From the NCBI GenBank assembly GCA_037893225.1, contig JAZGUH010000939.1, positions 1 to 64,000 of the forward strand: 64,000 nt of DNA, written 5' to 3'. The notes under the pieces were generated by a model. It saw nothing but the letters and a program-made list of their open reading frames with translations. It was not told the DNA's origin and searched no databases. The DNA is from Hippasteria phrygiana (Eukaryota; Echinodermata; Asteroidea; Valvatida; Goniasteridae). The position numbers were made by a program, and so were the translations under genes. Positions 1 through 9,877 of the stretch are shown one piece after another (the stretch's first letter is position 1; each line of letters opens with the position of its first letter).

Positions 1-200
1 AAACCATGTGCACAAAAGTGGCATGCTTGACTGATGACATGTGAAAAAGGTCTATCTTTCCAATTACATGTATTTGGGGTTTATAGCGAAGTTTATGAAC
101 AGCAACCACACCCTCTTTTTGTATCTTTATGATAATCTTATTATTAAAGGAAGAGGCCAATTTTGGAAAGTTATATTTTTTTTTATAAAACTTCTCTTAC

Positions 201-360
201 CTCATGTTGACATTCTAACGATGTCTCCTTAAAGATCTTTGGAGGTCTGTCATAGAGAGTTATTGGCTTTTTCAGTCCCCAGCTCTTCACCAGATCATCT
301 TTCATAGCATTGGTTACACAGAGATGACCATCACCCCATTGAGCAAACACACCTTCAAAC
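201..360 (-). CDS. ALG1: ALG1 exon 5
   Basis: A 160-nt exon with acceptor TTATTCAG and donor GTAAGAG. It encodes GDGHLCVTNAMKDDL followed by ITLYDRPPKIFKETSLECQH. These match the conserved LCVTNAMxxDL and VYDKPxxFFKETPLxxxH segments of ALG1, where the N- and C-terminal GT-B lobes meet. It ends in phase 0. The next exon is outside the window. Confidence 0.92.
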
Positions 361-1490
361 CTGAATAAATCAAAATCACTACACTGTAGTCACAGGCAAT
401 GGCAGGCACTGATAATACATTGTATGATACATGTAATATGATTCCTTGCAAGATAGTTTTTTAGCAGGGATGGGGATGACCAACATCACGGCCAGATATG
501 GGCATTTTAAAAGTGGTGGGAGGGGGGGGGGGGGGGGGTTCTCAAGAGACAATATGACACTAGGTGATGCTTTTCATAATAGAAGGCTGTGTACATCTAA
601 CGGGCAATTCCGGTTACTCGCATTACACTTTTTTGGCACCTTTCCTAATTTTTAGTAGTTTCACAAGACCCAATCCTACATGTACATGTAACTTGGTATA
701 TAAGAATTCTGTTAACGATCATCACGAGAGAGAAGGGGAATACTTTAATTACTCACGTTACAATTTTTAAATTGTCGAGAAGCCTCAACTCAAAAAGTGT
801 CCTCATATCTGATATTCTTTTAGTAAAAGTCGACTTTTGCACGTCTTACTACGCATGCACACGTATACAATTTGGGATAGCCTTTTTTCAACGCGCGAGT
901 TTGTGCAGCGATCCATTGCATACACGTGCTTACAGTTGTAATAATTCTTTGAGACTTGACCAAAGGTTACGTACAAAAGAGAATGACTCGGAGGTCTTGT
1001 TCTCATGATCATGTTGAGAGTAGTCTGGTTCTGTGTTCTTAGTATTATATAACTAAACAACGTTTGATATGGTTGCCATGCCACGTTCTCTACGCGTGCA
1101 TGTGTAGTCGATGCATGTCGCACACGCGCGATGGCCAGCCTGTAAAAATCATGGAGGTACAGTACGTTGTAATTGTAACTTAACTCTGCGAATTGGACTG
1201 GGAAAATTTGCGAAAAAGAATTCGCATTCGCATTTCGCATTTCGCATGCAACTTTTTCCCCCGCAATTTCGCAGCAAATCGGGTGCGAAAACTGTGCGAA
1301 AATGCTGCGAAAACTATGCGAAAAGGTTGCGAAAACGCTGTGAAAATTTTGCGATCGCGATGCGAACATTTTGCGAACTCGGTGTGAAAATCAATTTGCG
1401 AAAATGGTGCGAAAATGGTGCGAAAAACTTGCGAAAACGGTGCTTAGAAATGTGCGAACTTGTCCGAGCAGCGTGCCTTGCTGTTTTAGC
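361..1490. other. Intronic sequence without a gene; poly-G tract and GCGAAAA repeats
   Basis: Intron 4 of ALG1. It contains a poly-G run near 522-538 and, at about 1200-1460, a degenerate array of roughly 12-bp TGCGAAAA-type words. Open frames here are by-products of the repeats. I see no exon, RNA gene or transposon end. Confidence 0.6.
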
Positions 1491-1499
1491 CGGCCGTCC

Positions 1500-1950
1500 G
1501 CATGCAGCTTAGATAGCTCCAAAATGGGTCTCGAAAAAAATTACAAGAGTGATAATTTTTCAACATTGTAAAAAAAAAACCACTACCGTGCAGCTCCCGT
1601 GATTTTGGGGAGAAAATTTCAACTACAAAAATGTATTTCTTACCAATAAAATCTCCATCTAGTTTGACTGAAATACATGTATTACAGCACGTGTTACATG
1701 TAGTTCTTGCCGAATACGTCAACAACTGTTTGCCAATAGACTTCACATTTAGTCTTTAATTTACCATATTTCCTTCTACATATTCGATTCAAGCACCAGT
1801 CCAAACACACAAAATATGCTAGTTCATCACGGACTAGAACATATCTATGGAACGTACGTAGTGAGAATTTAGTTGGCTTGTGGCCCACTGCATAATGTAG
1901 ACTTCAACAAATACGCTGCTTCCACAGTGCCCAAGCAATGTGTAAATTGT
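1500..1950 (+). repeat. Dispersed repeat family F, copy 1
   Basis: Shares long stretches with 40820-41520 and, in reverse, with 57225-57720. Landmarks are TTTGCCAATAGACTT, CACGGACTAGAACA, GAGAATTTAGTTGGC and GCTTCCACAGTGCCC. It is non-coding. Part of it also resembles the interior of the hAT-like element at 46973-48194, so it may be an older derivative of that family. It abuts the DIRS relic. Confidence 0.6.
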
Positions 1951-2254
1951 GAAAAACGTCTTCCCACGAGCCAAACCCGGGCCCAGGCCAGGGTGCTTCA
2001 GCCACGAAACACCCCCAGTTAGAGCCGCTACCAACGGCTACAGTGAACAGCGCCCTCTCGTGCCGACGCCAGCTTCCGTACCCGATGCTCCAGACGTTCA
2101 TGCCGTTGCCACATTGAACGCGACAGAATCAGCCGCCATCAACATCGACGCTCACTCCCTCCATCCCCGAGGGCCAGCTGGACGGTCGCCCGTCCTGTCA
2201 CCGGCCAGCGGGCGGGGATCTAACTCCCATCAAGGGCTGCAGGAACCCCGTTCC

Positions 2255-2795
2255 CGTAAAATAACCCTCAAAACCTCCAATCACTCATTGGATCTCTATC
2301 CTTTGTGTGTCGCGCAGTCGCCCCTGGGCGAGCCTTCCTCAGGAGACTGATAGACGCCACAAAAGGCGTTAAGCAACCTTAGCACCGCATGAGACTTCCC
2401 GCAGGTGTTTCTGCGCAGCTTCAATGGTCGAACTCCGATTCCCGATCAATACTGGGCCCTGGATGAGGACCTGCAACTATTTACGGACGCTACTTTCAAG
2501 GCTAATGGTTTAATGGGTCGTGGCCTCAATCAATAAAGGGCAAAAACCCATGTATCGCCTGGTTAGAGTTTTTCCAGTAGTCGTGCCACTCACCCTTTGG
2601 GGAAAATCTTTTACCGGGAAAAGGATACTGATCCGCTCCAACAACGAGTCAGTGGTCTCGATCATCAATAAACAATCCTCGAAATGTGTTCTTTGTCCTC
2701 CAATGCCTTAGGGACAATGTCGGTTTCAGGGCCAGACATATACCGGGGACACATAATAACATCGCCGACGCACTCTCCCGTTTACAGATGACTCG
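2255..2795 (+). pseudogene. DIRS/Ngaro RT C-terminus and RNase H, broken
   Basis: Reading across frames gives LQSLIGSLSFVCRAV and RAFLRRLIDATKGVKQP, the segment that follows the RT palm in DIRS-type RTs. It is followed by RNase H pieces: LQLFTDATF (first catalytic Asp), LTLWGKSFTGKRILIRSNNE (second Asp position replaced by Asn, usually RSDNE), and ARHIPGTHNNIADALSRLQM (last Asp). At least two stops and two frameshifts interrupt it. The catalytic RT motifs are absent. Confidence 0.75.
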
Positions 2796-2852
2796 TTTTC
2801 GAGGCCTTGCCCCTTCGGCAGCCGGGCAGGGGCTGGCAGTTCCAGCATTCCT

Positions 2853-3815
2853 ATGGAAGCTTTAAATGCGGAAACACTCCGGCTACTGGGAGCATCCTTT
2901 GCCGGTAGTACCTGGGAAGTGTACAGCAGGGGCGCAGCACAGTTCCACCAATTCCGGCATCGGGCCGGGCTTCCCCCGCTATGGCCAGCTCCAAGCAGCC
3001 GTGCAGCAGCTTTTATTGCTCACCTCTACCATTGGTAGGTATACAGCAGCTGTCGCATACGTACACAAAATTAATGAATGGCCAGACCCCATGGCCAGAC
3101 CCCACGGACAGTTTTATCGTTAAAAAAATGCAGGAAGGCTGCCACCGCAAACGCTAGGCGTCCCATTACAGCAGAACTCCGACAAAATATGCACCATCCT
3201 GCACATAATCGCCTCCTCTGATTTTGAGGGTGCACTGTTTTGCGCGGCATTCTCTCTTAGTTTCTATGGCTTTTTGCGGGTCAGGGAATTAACAACTTCC
3301 AGTAAGTCTGGTAGTTACGATAAAATCATTAATGCCCACGACGTTTGGTTCGAAGGCGGCAATCTTCCAGTTATGCTCGTAAGGCCAAGGTATTCCAAAA
3401 CAGACCAGCAGGGCGAGTCTGTAGTTTTGCGTTTCGAGAGAGATTACGGCTCGTACACGTGCCCTGTGAGCACAGTATCCCACTATGTTCTCCTACCCCC
3501 CCGACCCCCCCCCCCCCCCCCCCCCCCCTACCGAGCCCCCTGTTCATTTACCTTGATGGGACCCCCCTAACGACATTCCTGTTTGGACAAATGCTGCACA
3601 AATCCTTAGAGGGTTTGGGAATCCCCACGCAGGGTTTTAGTCCTTACAGCTTTCATATCGGGGCGGCCACCTCGGCTGCCCTGCTTGGAATGCCAGTACC
3701 ACAGATCCAGGTATTGGGCCGCTGGAAGTCTCCAGCCGTTAATCTATACATTCGACCAGACAAAGTCCTTCCTCCAAATAGTGTTAACTCAACCCCAACC
3801 AGGCATGCCCACTAG
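2853..3815 (+). pseudogene. DIRS/Ngaro tyrosine recombinase, broken
   Basis: The N-terminal core-binding part (STWEVYSRGAAQFHQF) is at 2853-3038, then AVAYVHKINEWPDP. The catalytic domain follows, with SFYGFLRVREL (first catalytic Arg) near 3270 and, at 3640-3770, SFHIGAATSAALL and LGRWKSPAVNLYIR (C-terminal Tyr). In the family the third motif is HSFRIGAAT. Here the His and Arg positions read Tyr and His, so two active-site residues are lost. Frameshifts at about 3040, 3130-3230 and the poly-C tract also break it. Confidence 0.8.
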
Positions 3816-3868
3816 CCCCCTGCATTCCCCTTTTCTGCTATCTTTGTTCTGCTTAACCCCACAGGAAC

Positions 3869-3946
3869 GACTCGTACTTGGGTAGTCGGCGACAGCATCG
3901 TATTCCAGGCCGCCGACAAGGCACCCTACGGGTCCTCAGTGGGGCT
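3869..3946 (+). pseudogene. SGNH/GDSL hydrolase fragment of the DIRS element
   Basis: A short frame downstream of the recombinase encodes TRTWVVGDSIVFQAAD, matching block I (GDS with the nucleophile Ser) of SGNH hydrolases. Some DIRS/Ngaro elements carry such a domain after the recombinase. It stops at 3944-3946, and no later blocks are visible. Confidence 0.55.
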
Positions 3947-4051
3947 TTTTGCGCTTTTTCGCCTTTAGCTTTCTAGTTAATTTACCCAAGCCGACAATAG
4001 GCCGACGTGTGGAGACTGTCACTTTCAGTGTCACCAACACTCTTTGAAGAC

Positions 4052-4134
4052 GGGCCTTCAATTGTTGTTGACCGCAATGGGCCTTCAATTGTTGTTGACC
4101 GCAATGGGCCTTCAATTGTTGTTGACCGCAACGG
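4052..4134. repeat. 27-bp tandem repeat, three copies
   Basis: Unit GGGCCTTCAATTGTTGTTGA plus CCGCAAT, repeated three times with almost no divergence. Confidence 0.9.
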
Positions 4135-4622
4135 GTAATTAGCGACCGTGCAATGTCCACCAATTAGAATGAATTCTCCATCGACAGACATCAATTGATG
4201 ACCAATACTGTGGAATGAAAAGCCGTCAGCCAGCATTTGTAAACTTTCGTTATAAATGGGTCGCTAACAATGGTTTTTTTTAAACGCAACAGGATTACGA
4301 AATCTTTTCGTTGTAACAGGAATTTCGTACTATCCGATTTCGTGTTACATGTAAGCGAATTTTCCCCCATAGAAATGTGCACAATTTTGCCGGGACCAAG
4401 GATATGTGTTTGTCATAACCGGAATTTCGTACTAACGAGAGTCAACTGTAATAAGATTACAGTTTATTGACGGTTGATAACCACACGATACTGTTGTGTC
4501 TATATAGCGCCCTCTAGCGGGGGTGGCGAGGGATACGCCATGTTGGATTGTTCGGATAAACTGTGCTGGAATATTGTTCACATTCTCTGCGTCCGTGTAC
4601 ATGTTGGCGACGAGGATTCGAA

Positions 4623-5460
4623 ATGGCCCACCTTTTACCTCCTCCAGCATTCCTAGCTACGCCAGGTAGTCCTCCAATACTTTGGAAACAGTGGAGAAGC
4701 CTTTTTGAGACATTTATCGTCGCTTCTGGGGCCGATTCATACAGCGATGAGCGTCGACGCGCAATACTAAGTACTGCATTGCCTGGGACCAGAAGGACAG
4801 CGCATTTTTTGAACATTGCCGTCTTCTCGTACAGCAGATTCAGTCTGTACAGATACCAAGCCGTCCGGCAGTACTTCAACCCCTTCGTACAGTGAAACCT
4901 TGGAGAGATTGGAAGCACATTTTCAGCCGGCAGTGAACATTGTTGCAGAACGGTATCGCTTTCGACAGAGGGCTCAATATGAGGGTGAGTCTGTGGATGA
5001 ATACATATCTGCATTGGGTGCACTAGCGGCTACATGCAACTTTGGTGCCTTGAATGATGAGATGATTCGGGACCAGCTCATAGAGAAGACTTCAACTGAG
5101 CGAATTCGCGAAAGACTTTTTCTGGAACCGACACTCACTCTCGCTTCTGCATTGACCCTGAGCCGCCAGATGGAGTCGCAATCGATTGCGCAAGGAGTTG
5201 GACCTGCACAGCCACATTCTTCGGTCTATGCTACATACGCACGCAAATCCAAGTCAACTGCCAATCCGAGTGCACGTAAGTTCATGCCACAATCTCCAAG
5301 TAACCCCTCATATACTCAAACTACAACTCGCAAAGTCCATTGCTATTGTTGCGGCTCTCCTGATCACAGAGCAAACTCCCCATCATGCCAGGCCAGAAAT
5401 GCAACTTGTCAATCATGCGGGAAAAAAGGGACATTTTGCTAGCCGTTGCAAGTCGTCAGC
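4623..5460 (+). pseudogene. gag: Gypsy gag, frameshifted
   Basis: Starts at the ATG of GAAATGG at 4623 with a motif usual in invertebrate Gypsy gags (PPAFLATPGSPPILWKQW). The frame shifts near 4820 into a second frame with the capsid-like region (ETLERLEAHFQP, FRQRAQYEGESVDEYI). A zinc knuckle follows (CYCCGSPDHRAN-x-C), then CQSCGKKG. A one-base slip in the A/G homopolymer near 5425 moves the rest of the second knuckle (HFASRC) into a third frame. Confidence 0.8.
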
Positions 5461-7310
5461 CAAAGTCAAGACTGTCGCTGTTGAACACTTAGACTTTGAC
5501 TCAGAGGATGAAGTACAAATCCTCACCATTGGTTCCCACAAAGCCCGTAGTCTCGCCTGTTACGTCATACTAGGCCAAGATGCGCGCCTGTCACTTATCT
5601 TCGATACTGGATCTCCAGTTTCAATTTTGCCCATGTCAGAATTCGACAAGCACTGCAGCCTTCACCCATAAAACTTACAACATACCTGCATGAACCAATC
5701 AATGTGCTTGGGTACTTCAGTACCATGGTTCGACATGACAAGGATGATCACGTGGTGAGGGGAGATTTCTACGTTGTGGACAAAGGCGACCCGATTCTTG
5801 GGTTGGATCTTATCCAGTCGCTCAAGCTTACGTTGGACGGAGACAAAGTCATTCCGGTTCGTCATTTGTCGCCAGAATCTACATCGGCGCTTCCCCAACC
5901 GTCTACGACTCCAAACACGAGTGTGTCTACAACTCCAAACACGAGTGTACCTACTCCGCCTAACAATGCTACAAAATATGTGGAGTCCATTCGCACAGAG
6001 TTTCACAAGCTATTTCAGGGCAAAATTGGCTCTGCTCGTGGCTTCGCACACTGTGTAAAGATCAGACCTGAAGTTCCTCTGGTGCAACAACGGTTACGCA
6101 GACTACCTTTTGCAGTTCGTGATAAAGTGTCGGCCGAACTTAAACGTCTGGAAGAGGAGGGCATCATAGAGTGCATTGATGCTAGTGAGTGGGTTTCACC
6201 CATCATCGTTTCCTACAAGAAGTCTGGTGACATTCGTCTCTGCATTGACCTTCGCGAAGTCAATCGCGCAGTAGTCATCGATAGTTTTCCTATTCCAGAC
6301 TTACAGGAACTGTTCGCGGAACTCCGACATGCAACAGTTTTCAGTACACTCGACCTCAATTCTGCTTATCATCAGCTGGAATTGGCAGAACAGTCACGTG
6401 ACTGCACTGCATTCATTACTCACGAAGGTCTGTTTCGTTTTAAACGCGTTTGTTTCGGCCTTGCTTTAGCACCTGCAGCTTTCTAGAAACTTATGTCGTC
6501 GATACTAAGTGGGCTACCAGGTATACAGGCCTACCTTGACGATGTTGTTGTGTATGGCCAGAATCAGGTGGAACATGACAAACATCTTGCTGCAGTCCTG
6601 AAACGTATACAGGATGTAGGACTGACTCTCAACTCGGCCAAGTGTCAGTTCAATCTGTCCTCGCTACGCTTCTTGGGACATACCGTTTCCACGCAGGGGC
6701 TTCAGCCAAATCTAGCACATGTGGAGGCCATCAATCAGGTGCCACTACTGATGCAGTTACTATGCAGTTATTCCTCGGACTTGCATCCTACTATGCTCGT
6801 TTTGTGTCCGACGTTTCTACAGTAGTCGAGCCACTACGTGTCATGATTAGTAAAGGGGCCGAGTTCAAGTGGTCATCCGCTGCACTGCATAATTTTTAGA
6901 CAATCAAGGAACTTATTGCTCATTGCGTTACCCTTCGCTTATTTGACCCACAACTGCCCGTGATTGTGTCTACAGATGCATCTGCCTACGGACTTGGTGC
7001 CGTTCTCATACAGGTTGCGGACAATCGCGAATATCCAGTCGCCTTCGCATCGCGCACACTTTCTTCGGCAGAACGCTATTACTCCGTCGGCGAGAAAGAA
7101 GCCCTCGCTTGCGTGTGGGCGTGTGAGAAGTGGTTTCAGTACTTGTGGGGATGTCACATTACACTTCGAACTGAACACCAGTCCCTCACAACACTGCTGT
7201 CCTCCCGGGGTTCAGGACGCCAGTCTATGCGAATTGCTCGCTGGGCCACACAACATTCTACTAGGTCTCGCGCACTGCCTGTCTGGACCAAGGACTATCG
7301 CATGTAGACA
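5460..7310 (+). pseudogene. pol: Gypsy pol: protease, RT and partial RNase H, with stops
   Basis: Protease: FDTGSPVSILP (DTG active site), then a stop at 5669-5671 and the C-terminal LGLDLI. RT: WVSPIIVSYKKSGDIRLCID, then FSTLDLNSAYHQ (first Asp), FGLALAPAAF and QAYLDDVVVY (YLDD at about 6535). RNase H: VSTDASAYGLGAVL and TLSSAERYYSVGEKEALA. Lesions are TAG at 6484-6486, where the family has Gln, a frameshift near 6750, TAG at 6897-6899, and loss of frame after 7230. No integrase motifs follow. Confidence 0.88.
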
Positions 7311-7495
7311 ATTCAATCTCAAACTGCCTTGATTTTACTTTATTTGTAATCAGTTCGCTGAATTTCTAAGAGCTGTATAGAATTGGGTGTTGTCTCAAAC
7401 ATACCGTTTGCCTCTGGTAATTTTGTTGGTGAATCCAGGATTGTTTGCGAGGTTGAAATGGATGTGTATACTGAATGACCATGCAAAAAAATGAA

Positions 7496-7522
7496 CCCTC
7501 AACTCTCTAGTAGAGTTGAGGG
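7496..7522. terminator. Perfect 11-bp hairpin flanked by T/A runs, just past the three-gene cassette
   Basis: CCCTCAACTCT and AGAGTTGAGGG form a perfect 11-bp stem with a 5-nt loop. A-rich sequence precedes it and T8 follows within 6 nt. It lies about 150 bp beyond the 3' end of the minus-strand cassette. It could be an element-end hairpin or a 3'-processing or termination signal. The role is inferred only from shape and position. Confidence 0.5.
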
Positions 7523-7622
7523 CTTGTTTTTTTTGTCTCGTATAACTACCCACTATTCTTCGTACGGAGCGCTACATGTACATTGTAGGCCTGAGCTGTA
7601 AACTCTCATAATTAGGTGGCAA

Positions 7623-7677
7623 ATTATCATTATGTAAATTACTATCGTATTTAGTAGGTAAATTACTATCGTATTCC
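7623..7677. repeat. Short tandem repeat before the cassette
   Basis: GTAAATTACTATCGTATT occurs twice about 28 bp apart, with a partial third copy upstream. AT-rich, with no coding content. Confidence 0.5.
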
Positions 7678-7678
7678 T

Positions 7679-8309
7679 TAATTACTTTTAGTTTGAAGCA
7701 GAAAGTTTTGTGATAAGGTCTTTTTTTCTTTATCCATTCTCTCAATCACTTGCTTTTGAACCTCATCATCAATTTCTTTTTGATTTCTATCAGATTCTTC
7801 TCTCGCTTTTGTTTGAGTTCTAATAGCTTCTTTCATCACATTAAACTTTTTCAGTTCGTTGTTGATCAAAACAAAATTCATCATGGCTGATATCACCATC
7901 GTCTATAGCTTGAGACACTACATGTAGTTCATTTATCGTATTCAATTTGGTTTCTGCCAATACCCTTATCTCATCGTGTTTCTTGGCTTTACCCCTAAAC
8001 TTTTTGCTAAAGTATTTTAAGACTAAACTCACACCCACACATCCTTTGGGTATACCTTCTAACGCTACACTGATGGGTATAGTAATGACTCCGACAATTC
8101 CAGCGATGCCAATAGCGCCTGATGCGGCTCCAAAAGATTCTGCTGCAGTCTCCGCGTTTGATAAACAAGTAATAATGTTATTATATTTTTTATACAACTG
8201 CTCTCGCTTGTCTCTCTCAGTCGTTATCCCAGTTTGAACTTGCTCGATTTTATTTAATCTATAGACGCGTGTATTGTCCGTTACATCAGGTACATCTGGT
8301 AATTTAGGA
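7679..8309 (-). pseudogene. Cassette ORF3: Gly-rich membrane-type protein, interrupted
   Basis: From its N-terminal side the visible protein has LPDVPDVTDNTRVYRLNK, then a charged helix. Next come two Gly-rich hydrophobic segments (ASGAIGIAGIVGVITIPISV and GCVGVSLVL), the block KKHDEIRVLAETKLNTI, and an acidic/charged C-terminal helix. The frame shifts near 7860-7890. The C-terminal part (NNELKKFNVMKEAI to the end) is in another frame and stops at 7679. The foldback MITE at 8314-8989 removes the start. From memory the KHDEIRVLAE block recurs in many uncharacterised repeat-encoded proteins of cnidarians and other marine invertebrates, but I cannot verify this here. Function unknown. It may be a membrane-inserting protein (inference). 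Confidence 0.6.
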
Positions 8310-8313
8310 TATA

Positions 8314-8989
8314 CAGGGCGTATCAAAAAAAACGCAACAAAATAATCATGTCGAATTTGGTAAAATTGTGTTAGGTACATAAAAGTGCCTAGTATCATCT
8401 TAAAGCCACATATCTCCTCTTTCCAACGATAGGTCATTTGTTCACAGGCGGCAATGCTTGGCTGAACAGTCATTGTTTTTGCACAATGGGTCAAATTCAG
8501 CTTGGGACCAAGTTTTAGTGCAGTAAGCAATGATAAGTGGATGCAGTGCTATTGAAAGAAATTAAGTTAACACAAAACAGACTAAAAGTTAATACTCACA
8601 ACGTTTGTCCTCATCTCATTGTGAAGAAATGGGGGCCATGTTGAGGGGCATGGGATGTAATAATTGCTGAATAAACTGCACAATGAGATGAGGACAAACG
8701 TTGTGAGTATTACCTTTTAGTCTGTTTTGTTTTAACTTAATTTCTTTCAATAGCACTGCATCCACTTATCATTGCTTACTGCACTAAAACTTGGTCCCAA
8801 GCTGAATTTGACCCATTGTGCAAAAACAATGACTGTTCAGCCAAGCATTGCCGCCTGTGAACAAATGACCTATCGTTGGAAAGAGGAGATATGTGGCTTT
8901 AAGATGATACTAGGCACTTTTATGTACCCAACACAATTTTGACCAAATTCGACATAATTATTTTGTTGCGTTTTTTTTGATACGCCCTG
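8314..8989. mobile_element. 676-bp foldback MITE, mariner-like ends, TA/TATA duplication
   Basis: Starts CAGGGCGTATCAAAAAA and ends with its reverse complement. Each arm is about 305 bp, nearly perfectly complementary, around a loop of roughly 60 bp (8624-8681). Both sides are flanked by TATA (8310-8313 and 8990-8993), so the target duplication is TA or TATA. The CAGGG-type end and TA target suggest a Tc1/mariner derivative. No transposase. It is inserted at the 5' end of cassette ORF3 and creates chimeric open frames on both sides. Confidence 0.9.
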
Positions 8990-8993
8990 TATA

Positions 8994-9853
8994 TTAGTCA
9001 TCTTATTTAAACAAACGATTACTTTAAAGTATACGAAAATCAAAGTCGCGGCACCCACCAATAGAGTCCACACATGTTCGGCCAGCCAACCGACACTCTT
9101 ACTTAATAAATTAAACAGCCAACTAGCGATACTCCCCAAAATACCCAGCAAGGCGACCAACAGTTTACCCCCGAGCTTTTTTAGTAAATTAGCAAAAATT
9201 TTAAAATGATTCTTAACCCAATCTTTTAAGTCTCCACCTGGTTTAGGCGCTGGAGGAACCGGAATTGGAGTTGGAGTTGGAGTCGCTACACCTCTTACAC
9301 CCGCTAATATCTAACTCACGATCATACATGTACTTATGGCTAAACTAAAAGCGGCTGGTATACTAACGATAGTTACACCTTGTTCTCGAAACAGAGTTTT
9401 AATCTTTTCCGCTAACGAGGTACATGTATCGTCTCGTAATATTTTATTAATCGTTTCTTTGATTCTAACGATTTGACTTTTGAGTCTGTGTGAATTTTCA
9501 AGCACGGCCGTTCTTCTAGCGGATCTTTCATCTTCGAGATCTTTTAATTTATCTATTAATTCTTGTATCTCCATCTCGTTGCCATCGCCGCTCCCTAATT
9601 CATCTAGTTCCGCTTTTGTTTGATAAATTTTGTCGTCTAGCTTACTAAGTTTGGCGAAATTCAATTTCAAATTACCTTTTAGCGTTTGTAGCTTTTGGTC
9701 TAAAGCCTCAAGCTCTCTGTAGTTTAACCCTTCAGTTTGGGGTTGAGTATCGACTACTTCTTCCAAGATATCGCCAACATCATCGGCCGCTTTTGGAAGT
9801 TCACTAAACTCGATATTTTTGGGTTGTATCTGACTTATTTCTTGTAATTGCAT
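8994..9853 (-). pseudogene. Cassette ORF2: coiled-coil plus Pro linker plus membrane segments, with an in-frame TAG
   Basis: The ATG at 9853 is preferred; the open frame begins slightly upstream. Residues about 50-140 form a long charged coiled coil (LDQKLQTLKGNL, KLSKLDDKIYQTKAELDEL, KLKDLEDERSARR). Then comes the block EKIKTLFREQGVTIVSI, then a TAG at 9311-9313. The same frame continues past it with a Pro/Thr linker (TPTPTPIPVPPAPKPGG), a basic amphipathic helix, and two membrane-type segments (LLGILGSIASWLFNLL and LLVGAATLIFVYF). The domains on both sides of the TAG appear to belong to one protein. It lies 24 nt after ORF1. Function unknown. Confidence 0.62.
9009..9022 (-). promoter_or_regulatory. 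14-bp motif shared with the ORF1 upstream region (copy 2)
   Basis: AAACAAACGATTAC (plus strand), present here just before an ATG near the expected ORF3 start and again at 10303-10316 just before ORF1. Two copies at two gene starts suggest a cassette promoter or leader element (inference). Confidence 0.4.
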
Positions 9854-9877
9854 TCTAGTTTTTACCAAACCAAACTC

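Larger units (their letters stand above)
1950..3946 (+). mobile_element. DIRS/Ngaro-type tyrosine-recombinase retrotransposon relic
   Basis: A plus-strand relic with, in order, a Pro-rich segment, the end of the RT (thumb/connection), RNase H, tyrosine recombinase and a trace of an SGNH hydrolase. This order is characteristic of DIRS/Ngaro elements. The RT palm is missing, apparently through an internal deletion near 2220-2250. Several stops and frameshifts make it inactive. A poly-C expansion (about 3495-3530) sits inside the recombinase frame. I did not identify terminal repeats. Confidence 0.8.
4560..7310 (+). mobile_element. Gypsy (Metaviridae-type) LTR retrotransposon relic, 3'-truncated
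   Basis: A plus-strand relic with gag, protease, RT and RNase H in Gypsy order. Integrase and 3' LTR are absent: similarity stops inside the RNase H connection near 7300. TGGCGACGAGGAT at about 4604-4616, just before the gag start, looks like a primer-binding site, so sequence ending near 4603 may be the end of a 5' LTR (inference). No matching LTR is seen downstream. Multiple frameshifts and stops show it is inactive. Confidence 0.85.

Noticed and set aside
803..1512. Long open frames on both strands around the GCGAAAA words
   Set aside because: The repetitive words lack stops in several frames. No domain, no splice signals and opposite-strand overlap.
7841..8530. 229-codon minus-strand frame taken as one protein
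   Set aside because: Its first third is the foldback MITE arm. Only the part left of 8310 belongs to cassette ORF3.
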